Notes: generated by a model from the sequence alone, not told the origin. Positions 25,374-34,868 are shown, counted from the stretch's first letter. The stretch is DNA of 64,000 nucleotides from Chitinophagales bacterium (GCA_023957215.1 JAMLHH010000004.1:1-64000); one strand, 5' to 3'. Numbers and translations are program-made.

Positions 25374-25407
25374 CCCGTAGCTTACCTTAAAGAAGGTGAG
25401 CTACGGG
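25374..25407 (+). terminator. Rho-independent terminator after the peroxiredoxin
   Basis: 15-bp stem CCCGTAGCTTACCTT / AAGGTGAGCTACGGG (one G-T) with an AAAG loop. The following T-run is interrupted, but the stem is strong. Confidence 0.75.
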
Positions 25408-25538
25408 AAGTTTACTCTTCTCTTTGGGCTTAAAATTTAAAAAGTTTCTGACACTACTTTATAAATATAAGACCTTTTCTACTTGCACATAGAAGAGAGA
25501 GCATCTAATCGGGACATGAAAAATATAATAAGGAAGAC

Positions 25539-26909
25539 ATGAAAACACATCTACCAATCCTATTGAGAAAACAGCTAAAAAAAAGTGTTCTCTTTTTATT
25601 ACTCTCAGGTTTTACAACACCCCAATTGCATGGGCAAGAGAAGGATTCCATCCTACCTGAAAATAGCTTTGGCATTTCGGCAATATTACGTTTCGGATCA
25701 GAAATCAGAGATGGTTCTTACAGACCATTATATGAGTATGAGAAACCGGCAGCTTTTATCAGTAATCGAATGAGACTGACATTTGATTATTCTTATAAAG
25801 ATATTTTGTCTCTTAGAATTGCGCCTCAGCAGGTCGGATTGTGGGGGCAAGCAAGTATGATTATGGGTATAGAAAACAGTGGCAACAGAATTGCACTTTA
25901 TGAAACTTGGGCGCAACTCAAACTCAATTCTGATTGGAAATTAAAATTAGGACGGCAAGTGATAGCCTTAGATGACGAGAGAATTTTCGGAGAATATGAT
26001 TGGGCGCAAGGCGGTTTAGTACACGATGCTATTTCTATTCATTATAATAAAAATAAATATCAGTTAAAAGGGTTTTTCGCTTTTAATCAGAATTATAAAG
26101 CACTCTATAATAACAACTTAGCGAACATTAGCGGAAGTTTGTTCTCAACAAGTGATGCATTACCGTATAAATGGATGCAAACACTTTGGTCTGGTATTGA
26201 TGTGGGAAAAGCCTCAAAACTTAGTTTTCTACTATCCAACTTAGGGTTTCAAAACGCCGATTCCTCAGCAGATACAACAGCAAAGACTTATTTTACTCAA
26301 ATTTATGGCACAAATTATTTTATAGAACGGGAGAAATTTTCAGGAAGAGTTTCAGCTTATTATCAAGGAGGAGAAAACTCTTTGGGTATCAGAAATCAAG
26401 GATTTAATATAGCCGTATCAGTAGATTATAAAGTGAATGGCCAGTGGAATATTGGTTTGGGCAGTGATTTTGTTAGTGGTTCGGATATTGGAAGTACACA
26501 ACATAAAAACAAGGTTTTCAGTTCTGCATTTTCTTCTATTCATAACTTTTATGGAAGTATGGATTATTATTATGCAGGAAGTAGTCACAACACTGCCGGT
26601 ATTTCGGACACCTATTTAAAAGCAAGTTTTAATGGGAAGCAAGGCTATAATATTCATCTTACATTACATCAGTTTGTCACTCCCAATGAAATTATAAATT
26701 CAGAAAAAAGATATAACAAAGACTTGGGTCGTGAGTTAGATTTATCAGTTATCTATAAAATCAACAAGTTTGCAACCTTTGCCGGAGGCTATTCATTTTA
26801 TCTCAATACTTCTACTTTGAGTTATTTGAAAAGTGTACCTCATTCTCCAAAATATCAGCAGTGGGCATGGTTTGCATTAATTATCAATCCGACATTATTA
26901 AAAACCTAG
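25539..26909 (+). CDS. Alginate-export-family outer-membrane beta-barrel protein
   Basis: 456 aa with a signal peptide (hydrophobic stretch LLRKQLKKSVLFLLLSGF, cleavage near LHGQ) and many alternating amphipathic strands ending in aromatic residues, as in porin-like barrels. ALYETWAQLKLNSDWKLKLGRQVIALDDERIFG and GEYDWAQGGLVHDA are landmark segments of the alginate_exp family (AlgE-like). Despite the family name, alginate is not implied; many Bacteroidota members are general outer-membrane channels. It has its own spacing from the peroxiredoxin and appears monocistronic. Confidence 0.82.
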   Translation: MKTHLPILLRKQLKKSVLFLLLSGFTTPQLHGQEKDSILPENSFGISAILRFGSEIRDGSYRPLYEYEKPAAFISNRMRLTFDYSYKDILSLRIAPQQVGLWGQASMIMGIENSGNRIALYETWAQLKLNSDWKLKLGRQVIALDDERIFGEYDWAQGGLVHDAISIHYNKNKYQLKGFFAFNQNYKALYNNNLANISGSLFSTSDALPYKWMQTLWSGIDVGKASKLSFLLSNLGFQNADSSADTTAKTYFTQIYGTNYFIEREKFSGRVSAYYQGGENSLGIRNQGFNIAVSVDYKVNGQWNIGLGSDFVSGSDIGSTQHKNKVFSSAFSSIHNFYGSMDYYYAGSSHNTAGISDTYLKASFNGKQGYNIHLTLHQFVTPNEIINSEKRYNKDLGRELDLSVIYKINKFATFAGGYSFYLNTSTLSYLKSVPHSPKYQQWAWFALIINPTLLKT

Positions 26910-26973
26910 TTTTGAGTCCATCTTGTATTATCTCGTCTAAATTCCAAATACTAAATCAGGGTAAAAATTTACT

Positions 26974-27508
26974 CCTATGATTGCCGCTCCGTCACCAACC
27001 ATTATAACTCTTTTACAAACCGTCCGCTGTTTCTATATTCAGGTGGTCGGTGGCGGAACACCGACCACGGGAGTGTTTTAGAATTGCATTGTTATATCGG
27101 GAAATCGGTATTGTTCTCCAATAGTTGATATTCTCATTCTCCTATGGTTGGTGTTCCGTCACCAACCATTATAACTCTTTTACAAATCGTCCGCTGTTTC
27201 TATATTCAGGTGGTCGGTGGATGAACACCGACCACGGGAGTGTTTTAGAATTGCATTGTTATATCGGGAAATCGGTATTGTTCTTCCATAGCTGATATTC
27301 CCATACTCCTATGATTGGCGCTCCGTCACCAACCATTATAACTCTTTTACAAATCGTCCGCTGTTTCTATATTCAGGTGGTCGGTGGCGGAACACCGACC
27401 ACGGGAGTGTTTTAGAATTGCATTGTTATATCGGGAAATCTGCATTCTTCTTCCATAGCTGATATTCCCATACTCCTATGATTGGCGCTCCGTCACCAAC
27501 CATTATAG
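26974..27508. repeat. REP/BIME array: three 167-bp units plus a partial fourth
   Basis: The unit begins CCTATG at 26974, 27141, 27308 and 27475, exactly 167 bases apart. Each full unit holds two palindromes in opposite orientation: type A, GGTTGGTG-TTCCGT-CACCAACC (perfect at 27146-27167, with two mismatches in the other units), and type B, TGGTCGGTG-GCGGAA-CACCGACCA (27044-27067, 27211-27234 with a changed loop, 27378-27401). This two-palindrome layout is that of a bacterial interspersed mosaic element. The last partial unit ends ten bases from the stop codon of the RAYT gene. Confidence 0.92.
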
Positions 27509-27808
27509 TTTCCTCATTCACATAATCCCTATATCATGAATGATCTCAAAAATATCTTTCCCAGATTCATAAAATTCAGCAGAACTCCATTTGTAATCTT
27601 TAAAATCTTTTACTAACTGCCAATGTTCTTGAATAGGATTATGGTGTATATATTGTAGCTTTTGCATAAGAATTGGGTAGTTTTTAATTACTATCCATTT
27701 AGATCTTCTTTTCCAAACATTATAAATTTTATCTCCTTGCGATGATTTGTATTTATCTAGAATGTCTTGTTGTTTATTCGCTATTAAATTCTTTATGATT
27801 TTTTGAGA

Positions 27809-29382
27809 CCCAATAATCGCAACGGCAACATTAAGGATACAATTTCCCTTTACAACTCAAAAATACAGTAACGGAATGCCTTTTTCGGATTTTATATGCT
27901 GAAACCGTGATTTTTAAGCATAAAATCCCTTACCCGGATTGGGGGAAATTTCTTTTGCCCGTAAAAAAGTTGTTTAGATAATGAGAGGGCGGTATTTTTT
28001 GGAACTGAACAGTACCAGAACCGTTTGGCGGGCATGGCGTACAAACTTGGCACAGACGCAAATATATTTCATAAAGACTCGTTTGGTACGATGTTGTATT
28101 TCAATGCCCTCTACTCTGTTTTTCACTAAAACAGACTTTATCCATTCAAAGATATTACTGCAAACGGCCATCAGACCGATGTAAACCGTGTTGGTGTCTA
28201 AATCCATAAAAGGCAAACGATGAATATTGAAGTCATTAAGAAGGTTTTTATTGTTGTTCTCGGAATCGTTTCCTCTTTTGTTGTAAAACTTTATCACGTC
28301 TAAGTTGCTCATTTCCATATTATTGGTGATTATTCCGTAATAAGTGTAGCTGTGTTCAGGAAAAAGATTGGGATGGCTTTCTGTTATCCTGCTTCTAGTT
28401 ACCACAACCCTGTACTCTTTCTCACCCTGAAATGGAGCGTATCTTATGTTTGCCACTTCTTTGTTTTCGTAATTTACTTCTACATTTTCCCAGTTTTTCT
28501 CTTCAATGCAAATGCTTCTAAAACCTGCACTGGTGACGTTTCTGATGTAAAAATGTTCGACATTTTCTTCCAAAACGGCAATCACGCCTTTTTGGTAGGA
28601 TGCTGCATCACCTCGGAAGGATTTAATACTGATACTATTGTCTTTCAAATTTTTAAAACAATTTTCCAGTGCTTGTTCTTGGGCATACTTTGCGGGTGTA
28701 TTTCCGTTTCTGTTTTCAAAATAAACGGTGTTGCTTCCAATATTTGCAAAACAGGGATGATAGGCTTTGGTCATTTTGTACGAGGTTTTCGCATCTTGTT
28801 TATTGTTGTTCAAGACGACGTTGTCAAAATCCAAAACATAGTCTTTTACATCCGGCTTTAACAATCCTAAATTCACACAAATACCTGCCAATAAGCTGTT
28901 TATGTTTTTGTTGTAATTGATTTGATGCGTAGTGTTGTTTTCTGTAACAACTATTTTATTCGGTACTTTTAATTTCTGAAAAGCATATTCCACCGTATCA
29001 TGAGAAGGAATTAAGTCTTTCATGTTTTGTGCAATTTGTTCTTTTAGGTGCTTTAGATCCGAAACAAATTCACCGTTGCAAAGTGAATTTTTAAGTAGAG
29101 AAAGAATGATGTCCGAATACGCATATTTTGCTCGATAATTGCGAAAACCCAATGTCCTGTCAATTAGACTATGAACATTACTTTGTTTCAACAAAGAATT
29201 GATGAAATTTAAACCTCCAAAAGGAGTGATGTTTTGAGAAGAATGCCTAATTTTATCCACGGTACATATTTTTAGTGTCGTAACTTTAAATATACACCTT
29301 TTAGGTGAAACCTAAAAGCCTCGCAGTCCTTTTATTTTAAAGGGATTGCAGAGGTTTTTGTTTTTCTGTTGCGATTTTGGGG
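27809..29382 (-). mobile_element. IS1380-family insertion sequence, copy 2 (intact)
   Basis: About 1.57 kb. Left end CCCAATAATCGCAACGG; right end CTGTTGCGATTTTGGGG, which is one base shorter in the AT part than the right end of copy 1. The target duplication TGAGA is at 27804-27808 and 29383-29387. It encodes one complete transposase and sits inside the RAYT gene. It has the same orientation as copy 1, 12 kb away. Confidence 0.95.
27974..29260 (-). CDS. IS1380-family transposase
   Basis: 428 aa DDE transposase. Catalytic candidates: Asp in YVLDFDNVV, Asp in KSFRGDAASY, and Glu in the YxxRGxxE-type block FYNKRGNDSENNNK, followed by LPFMDLDTNTVYIGLMAVCSNIF, the usual IS1380 C-terminal helix. 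GTG start just inside the right inverted repeat. The frame is complete, so the element could be active. Confidence 0.95.
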   Translation of the reverse strand: MDKIRHSSQNITPFGGLNFINSLLKQSNVHSLIDRTLGFRNYRAKYAYSDIILSLLKNSLCNGEFVSDLKHLKEQIAQNMKDLIPSHDTVEYAFQKLKVPNKIVVTENNTTHQINYNKNINSLLAGICVNLGLLKPDVKDYVLDFDNVVLNNNKQDAKTSYKMTKAYHPCFANIGSNTVYFENRNGNTPAKYAQEQALENCFKNLKDNSISIKSFRGDAASYQKGVIAVLEENVEHFYIRNVTSAGFRSICIEEKNWENVEVNYENKEVANIRYAPFQGEKEYRVVVTRSRITESHPNLFPEHSYTYYGIITNNMEMSNLDVIKFYNKRGNDSENNNKNLLNDFNIHRLPFMDLDTNTVYIGLMAVCSNIFEWIKSVLVKNRVEGIEIQHRTKRVFMKYICVCAKFVRHARQTVLVLFSSKKYRPLII

Positions 29383-29662
29383 TGAGAGGTAAACTTTAAA
29401 AAGTCCCTTTGAAATGCCTCTTGTGTTTCTTTATCTGTTAGAGTGACTAAAAGATGTATATGATTAGGCATTATCACAAATCCATGAAGTTGTATTCTTT
29501 CTTTTTGGACACAAAATTTCAAACTGTCTATAATGATTTGCTTATGTTCATCATTATCCAACAATCGTTGCCATTTGTTAATTGTTGCTGTATAGAAATA
29601 AGTATCAGTATAGTATGAATACATATAGCTAATATACAGTTTTATTGTGTAAAAAGTCTATT

Positions 29663-29780
29663 TGGTCGGTGGCGGAACACCGACCAAAGGGGTGTAAAAT
29701 TCTTTTTAAATAAAGCAACTGTATTACACAACATGAATTAGATAAAATACTTCAATTGGTCGGTGGCGGAACACCGACCA
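29663..29780 (+). repeat. Two REP palindromes upstream of the RAYT gene
   Basis: TGGTCGGTG-GCGGAA-CACCGACCA occurs at 29663-29686 and 29757-29780, each followed by AAGGGGTG or AAGGGGGTG. They are identical to the type B palindromes on the other side of the RAYT, so both flanks of the transposase carry its presumed substrate. Confidence 0.9.
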
Positions 29781-29786
29781 AGGGGG

Positions 29787-30195
29787 TGAGCAATTAAAAA
29801 CCGCGTGAGGGGCAAAGTGGAGAATCACTCATTTTTGCTACGCAAAAAGACCACAGACCACAGTTTGACAGACCACCGTATTCGCTGTTATCGCTAAACA
29901 ATTGAAAAAAAATGAGAAGTCGAAACGGTGACCCTATCTTTTTGGGAGTATTGAGACTAATAGTAGTGAGTGGTTCGATTGACTCACCAACTATATTGAG
30001 ACCTATCAGAGTTACAATGTATATTTTGAGCAAAAATGTGTCCCATTACACATTACTCACATACTCAATACTCACAAAAGACACGCCCAAAATCAAATCA
30101 TATTTTCACCACAGAATTGAAAATTTAACCTTTATAAAGTGGGATAAGTTTTAAGTTTAAAATGAATAAGTTATCTTCGAAGAATAATTAGAAAC
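29787..30195. other. Intergenic stretch, no convincing gene
   Basis: Between the REP pair and the DUF3127 gene. Open frames of about 80 codons on both strands have no features and overlap each other. Short CACAGACCACAG-type and TGAGTATTG-type direct repeats occur, but I see no organised element. Confidence 0.5.
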
Positions 30196-30203
30196 TATAT
30201 TTG
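30196..30203 (+). promoter_or_regulatory. Candidate -7 box of the DUF3127 gene
   Basis: TATATTTG matches TANNTTTG fully, 27 bases before the ATG. No clear -33 box. Confidence 0.4.
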
Positions 30204-30230
30204 TAATCAAAATAAAAAGGATAAAAATCT

Positions 30231-30632
30231 ATGGATATTACGGGTAAAATCATTAAAATGATGGATGTGGTAAGTGGAACAAGTGCAAATGGTGCTTGGC
30301 AAAAAAGAGAATTTGTCATTGAGACAATGGATCAATATCCAAAGAAAGCTTGTTTTTCTACTTGGGCGCAAAGAGTGGATGATTTGAATAATTTTAATGT
30401 GGGTGATGTAGTCAGAGTATCTTTTGATGTATCATCAAGAGAGTTTAATGAAAGATGGTACACTGATTTAAGAGCTTGGAGAATAGAAAATGCAAATAAT
30501 CCAAATGGTGGAAGTGGTTTTGAACAACAGCAACCGACACCAAGTTACAATCCAAGCAGTAGTCAAGAACCTACTTCTAATTTTTCAAGTGATGCCGGTG
30601 GCGCAATAGAAGATGATGGGCTTCCATTCTAA
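30231..30632 (+). CDS. DUF3127 protein with SSB-like acidic C-terminal tip
   Basis: 133 aa. Residues 1-90 are the DUF3127 domain: DITGKIIKMMDVVSGTSANG, WQKREFVIETMDQYPKKACF, VGDVVRVSFDVSSREFNERWYTDLRAWRIE, with the strand pattern of an OB fold. A Gly/Gln/Pro/Ser-rich linker follows (about 90-125), and the last residues are EDDGLPF. This overall plan (OB fold, flexible linker, acidic DD.LPF tip) copies that of single-stranded DNA-binding protein, whose DDDIPF tip recruits repair proteins. The domain name is well supported; nucleic-acid binding is inference. Confidence 0.88.
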   Translation: MDITGKIIKMMDVVSGTSANGAWQKREFVIETMDQYPKKACFSTWAQRVDDLNNFNVGDVVRVSFDVSSREFNERWYTDLRAWRIENANNPNGGSGFEQQQPTPSYNPSSSQEPTSNFSSDAGGAIEDDGLPF

Positions 30633-30685
30633 TAAATACAACGAATACCCATTATAGCTTTTACGAAGTAATCAGACTTCATCGT

Positions 30686-31417
30686 ATGCGAATTATATTT
30701 TTACATCATGCAGGTGGTGACAGATATGCATGGAGGAATTATAAAGGGATTTTTCACCATACTGTCGAGCAAATTTATTTAGAGCTACCCGGACGTGGTG
30801 ACAGATTTGGCGAGTCTTTGCTCACAGATATTTATAACATGGTGGATGATATCTATCTGCAAATACAAAACTATTTAGATCCACCTTATATCATAGTCGG
30901 TAATAGCATGGGTGCTTTAAATGCCTATCTATTATCTCAAAAATTACAAAATAGTCATCAAACTTTACCGGCTCATTTGTTTCTTGGCTCTCGCCCGTCT
31001 CCAAGTGCGAAATTGAGTATCCCAAAGATTGCAGACAGAGAAACTGAATCTTTTTGGGAAGGCATCAAATCTTACGGCGGTGTCCCTACTGCCCTACTCC
31101 AACACAAGGAAATCATGCAGCTTTACGAGCCGATACTAAGAGCTGACTTTAGAGCTTTGGAAAATTTTGAGTTGCGAAAAACAAACGGCTTATTAGACGT
31201 ACCTGCTACGATAATGATAGGCAAGGAAGATAGATTTAGCATGGAAGAAGTGAAGCTTTGGCAAAATTTATTTACTCAAACTCCCACATTTTTGGAAATG
31301 GAAGGTGGTCACTTTTTTATGTATGATGATGCAGAATTAATCGCCCAAATGATAGATGAGGTCATAGATAACCACGATCAAAAAATTGTTTCTTCGAGTA
31401 TTTTCGGATTTAATTGA
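30686..31417 (+). CDS. Type II thioesterase-like alpha/beta hydrolase
   Basis: 243 aa. IIFLHHAGGDRYAWRNY (oxyanion loop), YLELPGRGDRFGE (the LPGRG.R..E motif diagnostic of GrsT/TEII thioesterases), nucleophile Ser74 in GNSMGALNAY, Asp in GKEDRFS and His in EGGHFFM. TEII enzymes normally clean misprimed carrier proteins of NRPS/PKS assembly lines, yet no synthase is visible in the window. It may work with fatty-acid carrier proteins or with a distant cluster. Only five bases separate its stop from the end of convergent accC. Confidence 0.85.
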   Translation: MRIIFLHHAGGDRYAWRNYKGIFHHTVEQIYLELPGRGDRFGESLLTDIYNMVDDIYLQIQNYLDPPYIIVGNSMGALNAYLLSQKLQNSHQTLPAHLFLGSRPSPSAKLSIPKIADRETESFWEGIKSYGGVPTALLQHKEIMQLYEPILRADFRALENFELRKTNGLLDVPATIMIGKEDRFSMEEVKLWQNLFTQTPTFLEMEGGHFFMYDDAELIAQMIDEVIDNHDQKIVSSSIFGFN

Positions 31418-31421
31418 TTAT

Positions 31422-32777
31422 TCAGTCTTTGGGCATTTTGCCAAAATCAAAATCTTCTAAGAATTTGGTTGTAAAGTTACCCGAGCCAAATTTCTCATCG
31501 TCCATCAAAGCTCTGTGAAAAGGAATCGTCGTCTTGATACCTTCTATTTTCATCTCCTTTAAAGCCCGTTTCATTCTTTGCAAAGCTTCTTCTCTCGTAT
31601 CACCTTTGCAAATCACTTTGGCAATCATAGAATCATAAAAAGGAGGAATGACATAACCGGTGTCCGTGTGTGTCTCAATTCTTACACCATAACCATTGCT
31701 CAAATGTAAAAAATTGATTTTCCCGGGACTCGGCATAAAGTTATTATGTGGATCTTCGGCATTGATTCTACATTCTATTGCGTGACCCTGTGGAAAATAA
31801 GCTTCTTTTTCTAACTTTTTACCACCTGCAATTTCAATCTGGAGTCGTATCAAATCCAAACCGACGACTTCCTCAGTCACCGGATGTTCTACTTGAATGC
31901 GTGTGTTCATTTCCATGAAGTAGAAGTTTTCATACTTATCGACTAAAAACTCTACCGTCCCTACACTTTCGTATTGAATAGTGGCTGCGGCTTGTCGCGC
32001 TGCTTCACCTAATCTATTGCGCAACTCTTCATCCACAAAAGGTGAAGGGCTTTCTTCTGCTAATTTCTGATGTCTTCTTTGTACGGAACAGTCTCTTTCC
32101 GACATGTGACAAGTATTGCCATATTGGTCTCCGGCGATTTGGATTTCGATATGTCTCGGTTCTTCGATATATTTTTCCAAATACAAACCATCGTTGGAAA
32201 ATGATGCCCCTGCTTCCGTTTTTGCAGTATTGAAAGCTTGTATAAAATCATCTTCACTCCATACGATACGCATACCTTTACCTCCACCACCGGCAGTCGC
32301 TTTTAGGATGACAGGATAACCTATTTCTTTTGCGGTTTTTTCACCCTCTACAATATCTTCTATCAGACCGTCAGAACCCGGCACTACGGGGACATTGGCA
32401 GCCCGCATGGTTTCTTTAGCAGTGATTTTATCGCCCATTTTGTGAATGTGTTCGGCAGTCGGACCTATAAATTTGATACCTTGTTTTGCACAAGCATCCG
32501 CAAAATCAGCATTTTCTGCTAAAAACCCATATCCCGGATGGATGGCATCAGCTCCTGTAATTTCAGCAGCAGCTAAGATATTGTGTATGTTTAAGTAGGA
32601 GTCTTTACTTCTTGGCGGACCGATACAAACGGATTGGTCAGCAAGTTTGACATGCATACTGTCTCTGTCAGCGGTGGAATAAACAGCAACTGTAGGAATA
32701 TCCATTTCCATACAGGTGCGGATGACTCTCAACGCAATTTCACCTCTATTGGCAATCAGTATTTTTTTGAAAGACAT
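31422..32777 (-). CDS. accC: Acetyl-CoA carboxylase, biotin carboxylase subunit
   Basis: 451 aa, as in E. coli AccC. ATP-dependent carboxylation of biotin on Acc[17 protein letters not shown] at the N-terminus, [12 protein letters not shown] (ATP-binding glycine loop), [25 protein letters not shown] and the closing C-terminal domain are all present. It follows accB after two bases in the yceD-rpmF-efp-accB-accC cluster. Confidence 0.97.
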   Translation of the reverse strand: MSFKKILIANRGEIALRVIRTCMEMDIPTVAVYSTADRDSMHVKLADQSVCIGPPRSKDSYLNIHNILAAAEITGADAIHPGYGFLAENADFADACAKQGIKFIGPTAEHIHKMGDKITAKETMRAANVPVVPGSDGLIEDIVEGEKTAKEIGYPVILKATAGGGGKGMRIVWSEDDFIQAFNTAKTEAGASFSNDGLYLEKYIEEPRHIEIQIAGDQYGNTCHMSERDCSVQRRHQKLAEESPSPFVDEELRNRLGEAARQAAATIQYESVGTVEFLVDKYENFYFMEMNTRIQVEHPVTEEVVGLDLIRLQIEIAGGKKLEKEAYFPQGHAIECRINAEDPHNNFMPSPGKINFLHLSNGYGVRIETHTDTGYVIPPFYDSMIAKVICKGDTREEALQRMKRALKEMKIEGIKTTIPFHRALMDDEKFGSGNFTTKFLEDFDFGKMPKD

Positions 32778-32779
32778 GT

Positions 32780-33289
32780 CTATTTGCTTGGATCAATTAA
32801 AAACAGACCTTGGTCATACTCTATTGATGCAGCATTATCCACAAGTACTTTCACGATTGTGCCATCGTACTCGGATTCTATATCATTGAATAGTTTCATT
32901 GCTTCAATGATACCAATCACATCTCCTTTTTTGATAGTGTCACCTACTTTTACAAAAGGTGGTTCTTCAGGTGATGATGATCTGTAAAAAGTTCCTATCA
33001 TAGGAGATTTTACGGTAATATAATTAGAACTGTCTCCACTGACAGGTGTGGCTTCTTTCTTTTCTTCAATTGCATTGATGGCAACAGGTGCAGAAGTCGC
33101 AACCGGTGCTTGTGCAGTGGTAAATATTGGATTAGGTTGAGGGCTTGTTACAACATTTTGCACTGTACCTTTCGGGTGGTAATCTTTGTGGCGGATACTG
33201 ATTTTAAAGTCACCCTCTTTGATTTTTATTTCACCCACATTGGTGGTATTCACCAATTCTACCAGTTCCTTGATAGCTTCTATATCCAT
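32780..33289 (-). CDS. accB: Biotin carboxyl carrier protein of acetyl-CoA carboxylase
   Basis: 169 aa: an N-terminal dimerisation segment, an Ala/Pro/Val-rich linker (about 60-85), then the biotinyl domain with [20 protein letters not shown], in which Lys of EAMK is biotinylated. MKL rather than the canonical MKM is common in AccB. Directly upstream of accC. Confidence 0.96.
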   Translation of the reverse strand: MDIEAIKELVELVNTTNVGEIKIKEGDFKISIRHKDYHPKGTVQNVVTSPQPNPIFTTAQAPVATSAPVAINAIEEKKEATPVSGDSSNYITVKSPMIGTFYRSSSPEEPPFVKVGDTIKKGDVIGIIEAMKLFNDIESEYDGTIVKVLVDNAASIEYDQGLFLIDPSK

Positions 33290-33314
33290 TCCGTAATGTG
33301 TTGATTGATTTTTA

Positions 33315-33869
33315 TTATTTGGCTCTTTCTACATAAGAGTTGTCGGTCGTATTAATTTTGATTTTATCGCCTAAATTGACAAACAAAGGTATCATAATCT
33401 CAGCACCGGACTCTACCGTACAAGGCTTCATCGCATTGGTAGCCGTATCACCTTTTACACCGGGTTCGGTGTAAGTCACCTCTTGAATGACAGTCATGGG
33501 TAATTCACAAGTCATCGGCAGTTCATCTTGTGCGTTAAAAGTAATGTCGCAGTTCATCCCTTCAATCAAAAGTTTAGGATTGTTGATGATTTTCTCATCT
33601 ATCGGAATTTGCTCAAAGGTTTCATTATTCATAAAATAATAGATATCACCTTCCGGATAAAGGTATTGATATTGTCTTTTTTCGACCCTTACTTCTTCAA
33701 TTTTCGCATTGGAAGGAAAAGTATTTTCCAATACTCTTCCGGTGGTCACACTTTTCAATTTGGTACGGACAAATGCTGCACCTTTTCCCGGTTTTACATG
33801 TAAAAACTCAACTACCTGATAAATATCGTTGTTGAATCTGATACACATTCCATTTCTAAAATCTGCCAT
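33315..33869 (-). CDS. efp: Translation elongation factor P
   Basis: 184 aa three-domain factor that relieves ribosome stalling at polyproline. HVKPGKGAAFVRTKLK carries the loop-tip Lys (K in PGKG) that is the modification site in Lys-type EF-P. The C-terminal end VNLGDKIKINTTDNSYVERA is typical. 26 bases upstream of accB; in many Bacteroidota it is neighbour to accB/accC as here. Confidence 0.96.
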   Translation of the reverse strand: MADFRNGMCIRFNNDIYQVVEFLHVKPGKGAAFVRTKLKSVTTGRVLENTFPSNAKIEEVRVEKRQYQYLYPEGDIYYFMNNETFEQIPIDEKIINNPKLLIEGMNCDITFNAQDELPMTCELPMTVIQEVTYTEPGVKGDTATNAMKPCTVESGAEIMIPLFVNLGDKIKINTTDNSYVERAK

Positions 33870-33969
33870 ATTTCAAATTATAGGTTGTAATATACGCTTT
33901 TAAATACAAAAAAACTACCGAAGATTCTTGGTAAATTTCGGTAGTCTTATTTCACTTAAAAAAGTTGAA

Positions 33970-34164
33970 TTATTCTGCTTCTGTTTCAGCTTTGATAAAA
34001 AGCTTGCCATTATAATATACATCACCATCTACTTCATAAGCGCGATGTGGGAGGTGTGCTTCTCCGGTCGTCTTACAAGTATTGACATTAGGAGCCTCTA
34101 TTTTATAATGTGTCCTTCTTTTGTCACGGCGAGTTTTGGACTGTTTTCTCTTAGGATGTGCCAT
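33970..34164 (-). CDS. rpmF: 50S ribosomal protein L32
   Basis: 64 aa. [20 protein letters not shown] is the L32 N-terminus. The zinc ribbon is reduced: only one Cys is left in [16 protein letters not shown], so this is a non-zinc (C-minus) form, as in many Bacteroidota. Directly after yceD with a two-base gap. Confidence 0.96.
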   Translation of the reverse strand: MAHPKRKQSKTRRDKRRTHYKIEAPNVNTCKTTGEAHLPHRAYEVDGDVYYNGKLFIKAETEAE

Positions 34165-34166
34165 TT

Positions 34167-34703
34167 TTAATTGTTTTTACTTTTTAATTTATTTAATTTC
34201 TCCCATCTGGGATCTATTGTTTCATCTATAATTTTATCCTCTAAGGATGTATTCAAATACTTAATGACATTCGGATCACAACTTTTACCTACATCTTCAC
34301 AATGTTTGGAATAGGGAACAGAAAGCAGTGCAAAATCATACAGATATTCGGTGATATCGATCTCCGGCTCATCCGGTTTGATAAAAATAATTTCCAAATC
34401 CTCATCTACCAACTCATCTGCATCTTTGTCAAATTTGACATAAATACGATGGGTGCTTTGGATGGGCAAATCTATTTCAGAAATACATCTGTCACATTCT
34501 GTATGTATCACTCCGTGCAACTCAAAATCCAAGATATATGGGGTGTTAGATTTATCAAATACTACTTTGACATCTACATCACCCTTTTGGATCATCGGGT
34601 CTTCATTAAGTTTAAAGAACTCTTCGTTGAGATGATAGTTGAAAAAATGTTTCCCGTTTTTCAACCCAACATAGGGTATCGTATATTTCTCCAGCCGATT
34701 CAT
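34167..34703 (-). CDS. yceD: YceD/DUF177-family protein
   Basis: 178 aa; conserved [15 protein letters not shown] in the middle and [13 protein letters not shown] at the C-terminus, as in YceD (large rRNA accumulation protein D). In bacteria and plants it is needed for 23S rRNA accumulation or processing. The yceD-rpmF pair is one of the most conserved gene pairs in bacteria. First gene of this minus-strand cluster. Confidence 0.88.
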   Translation of the reverse strand: MNRLEKYTIPYVGLKNGKHFFNYHLNEEFFKLNEDPMIQKGDVDVKVVFDKSNTPYILDFELHGVIHTECDRCISEIDLPIQSTHRIYVKFDKDADELVDEDLEIIFIKPDEPEIDITEYLYDFALLSVPYSKHCEDVGKSCDPNVIKYLNTSLEDKIIDETIDPRWEKLNKLKSKNN

Positions 34704-34868
34704 ATCTCACCACCCTCCTTTTTTAAAGGAAGGCAAATTTACAACATTTTTTCTTATGAAAGAATTTTTATGTCTGATGTTGGTTATTAAATTGATAAAA
34801 AAGGGTGTATAAGCTGAAAATTTGAATATTTACGATTGAAAGTAAACTGCTGACAGGCTTTTACAATA

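Larger units (their letters stand above)
27518..29624 (-). pseudogene. REP-associated tyrosine transposase (RAYT, Y1_Tnp), split by IS1380
   Basis: Single-strand-acting HUH transposase of the IS200-like Y1 class that mobilises REP palindromes. The N-terminal part (29383-29624) includes TYFYTATINKW and the HUH motif in MPNHIHLLV; the C-terminal part (27518-27803) includes DKYKSSQG, QYIHHNPIQEHW and DYKWSSAEFYE, which are typical of the family. Removing the IS and one TGAGA copy restores one 175-codon frame without any stop, so the gene was intact until this insertion. REP palindromes flank both ends, as expected for a RAYT and its substrates. Confidence 0.9.

Noticed and set aside
26974-27508. 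Possible CRISPR array
   Set aside because: The 167-base period is too long, the repeat includes two palindromes with constant sequence between them rather than unique spacers, and no cas genes are present. It fits a REP/BIME array.
28352-28861. 169-codon plus-strand frame in IS copy 2
   Set aside because: It is antisense to the transposase, with no homologous support, and the transposase motifs are in the other strand.
29794-30154. Overlapping 80-codon frames on both strands
   Set aside because: They overlap each other, have unlikely composition, and show no domain or signal.
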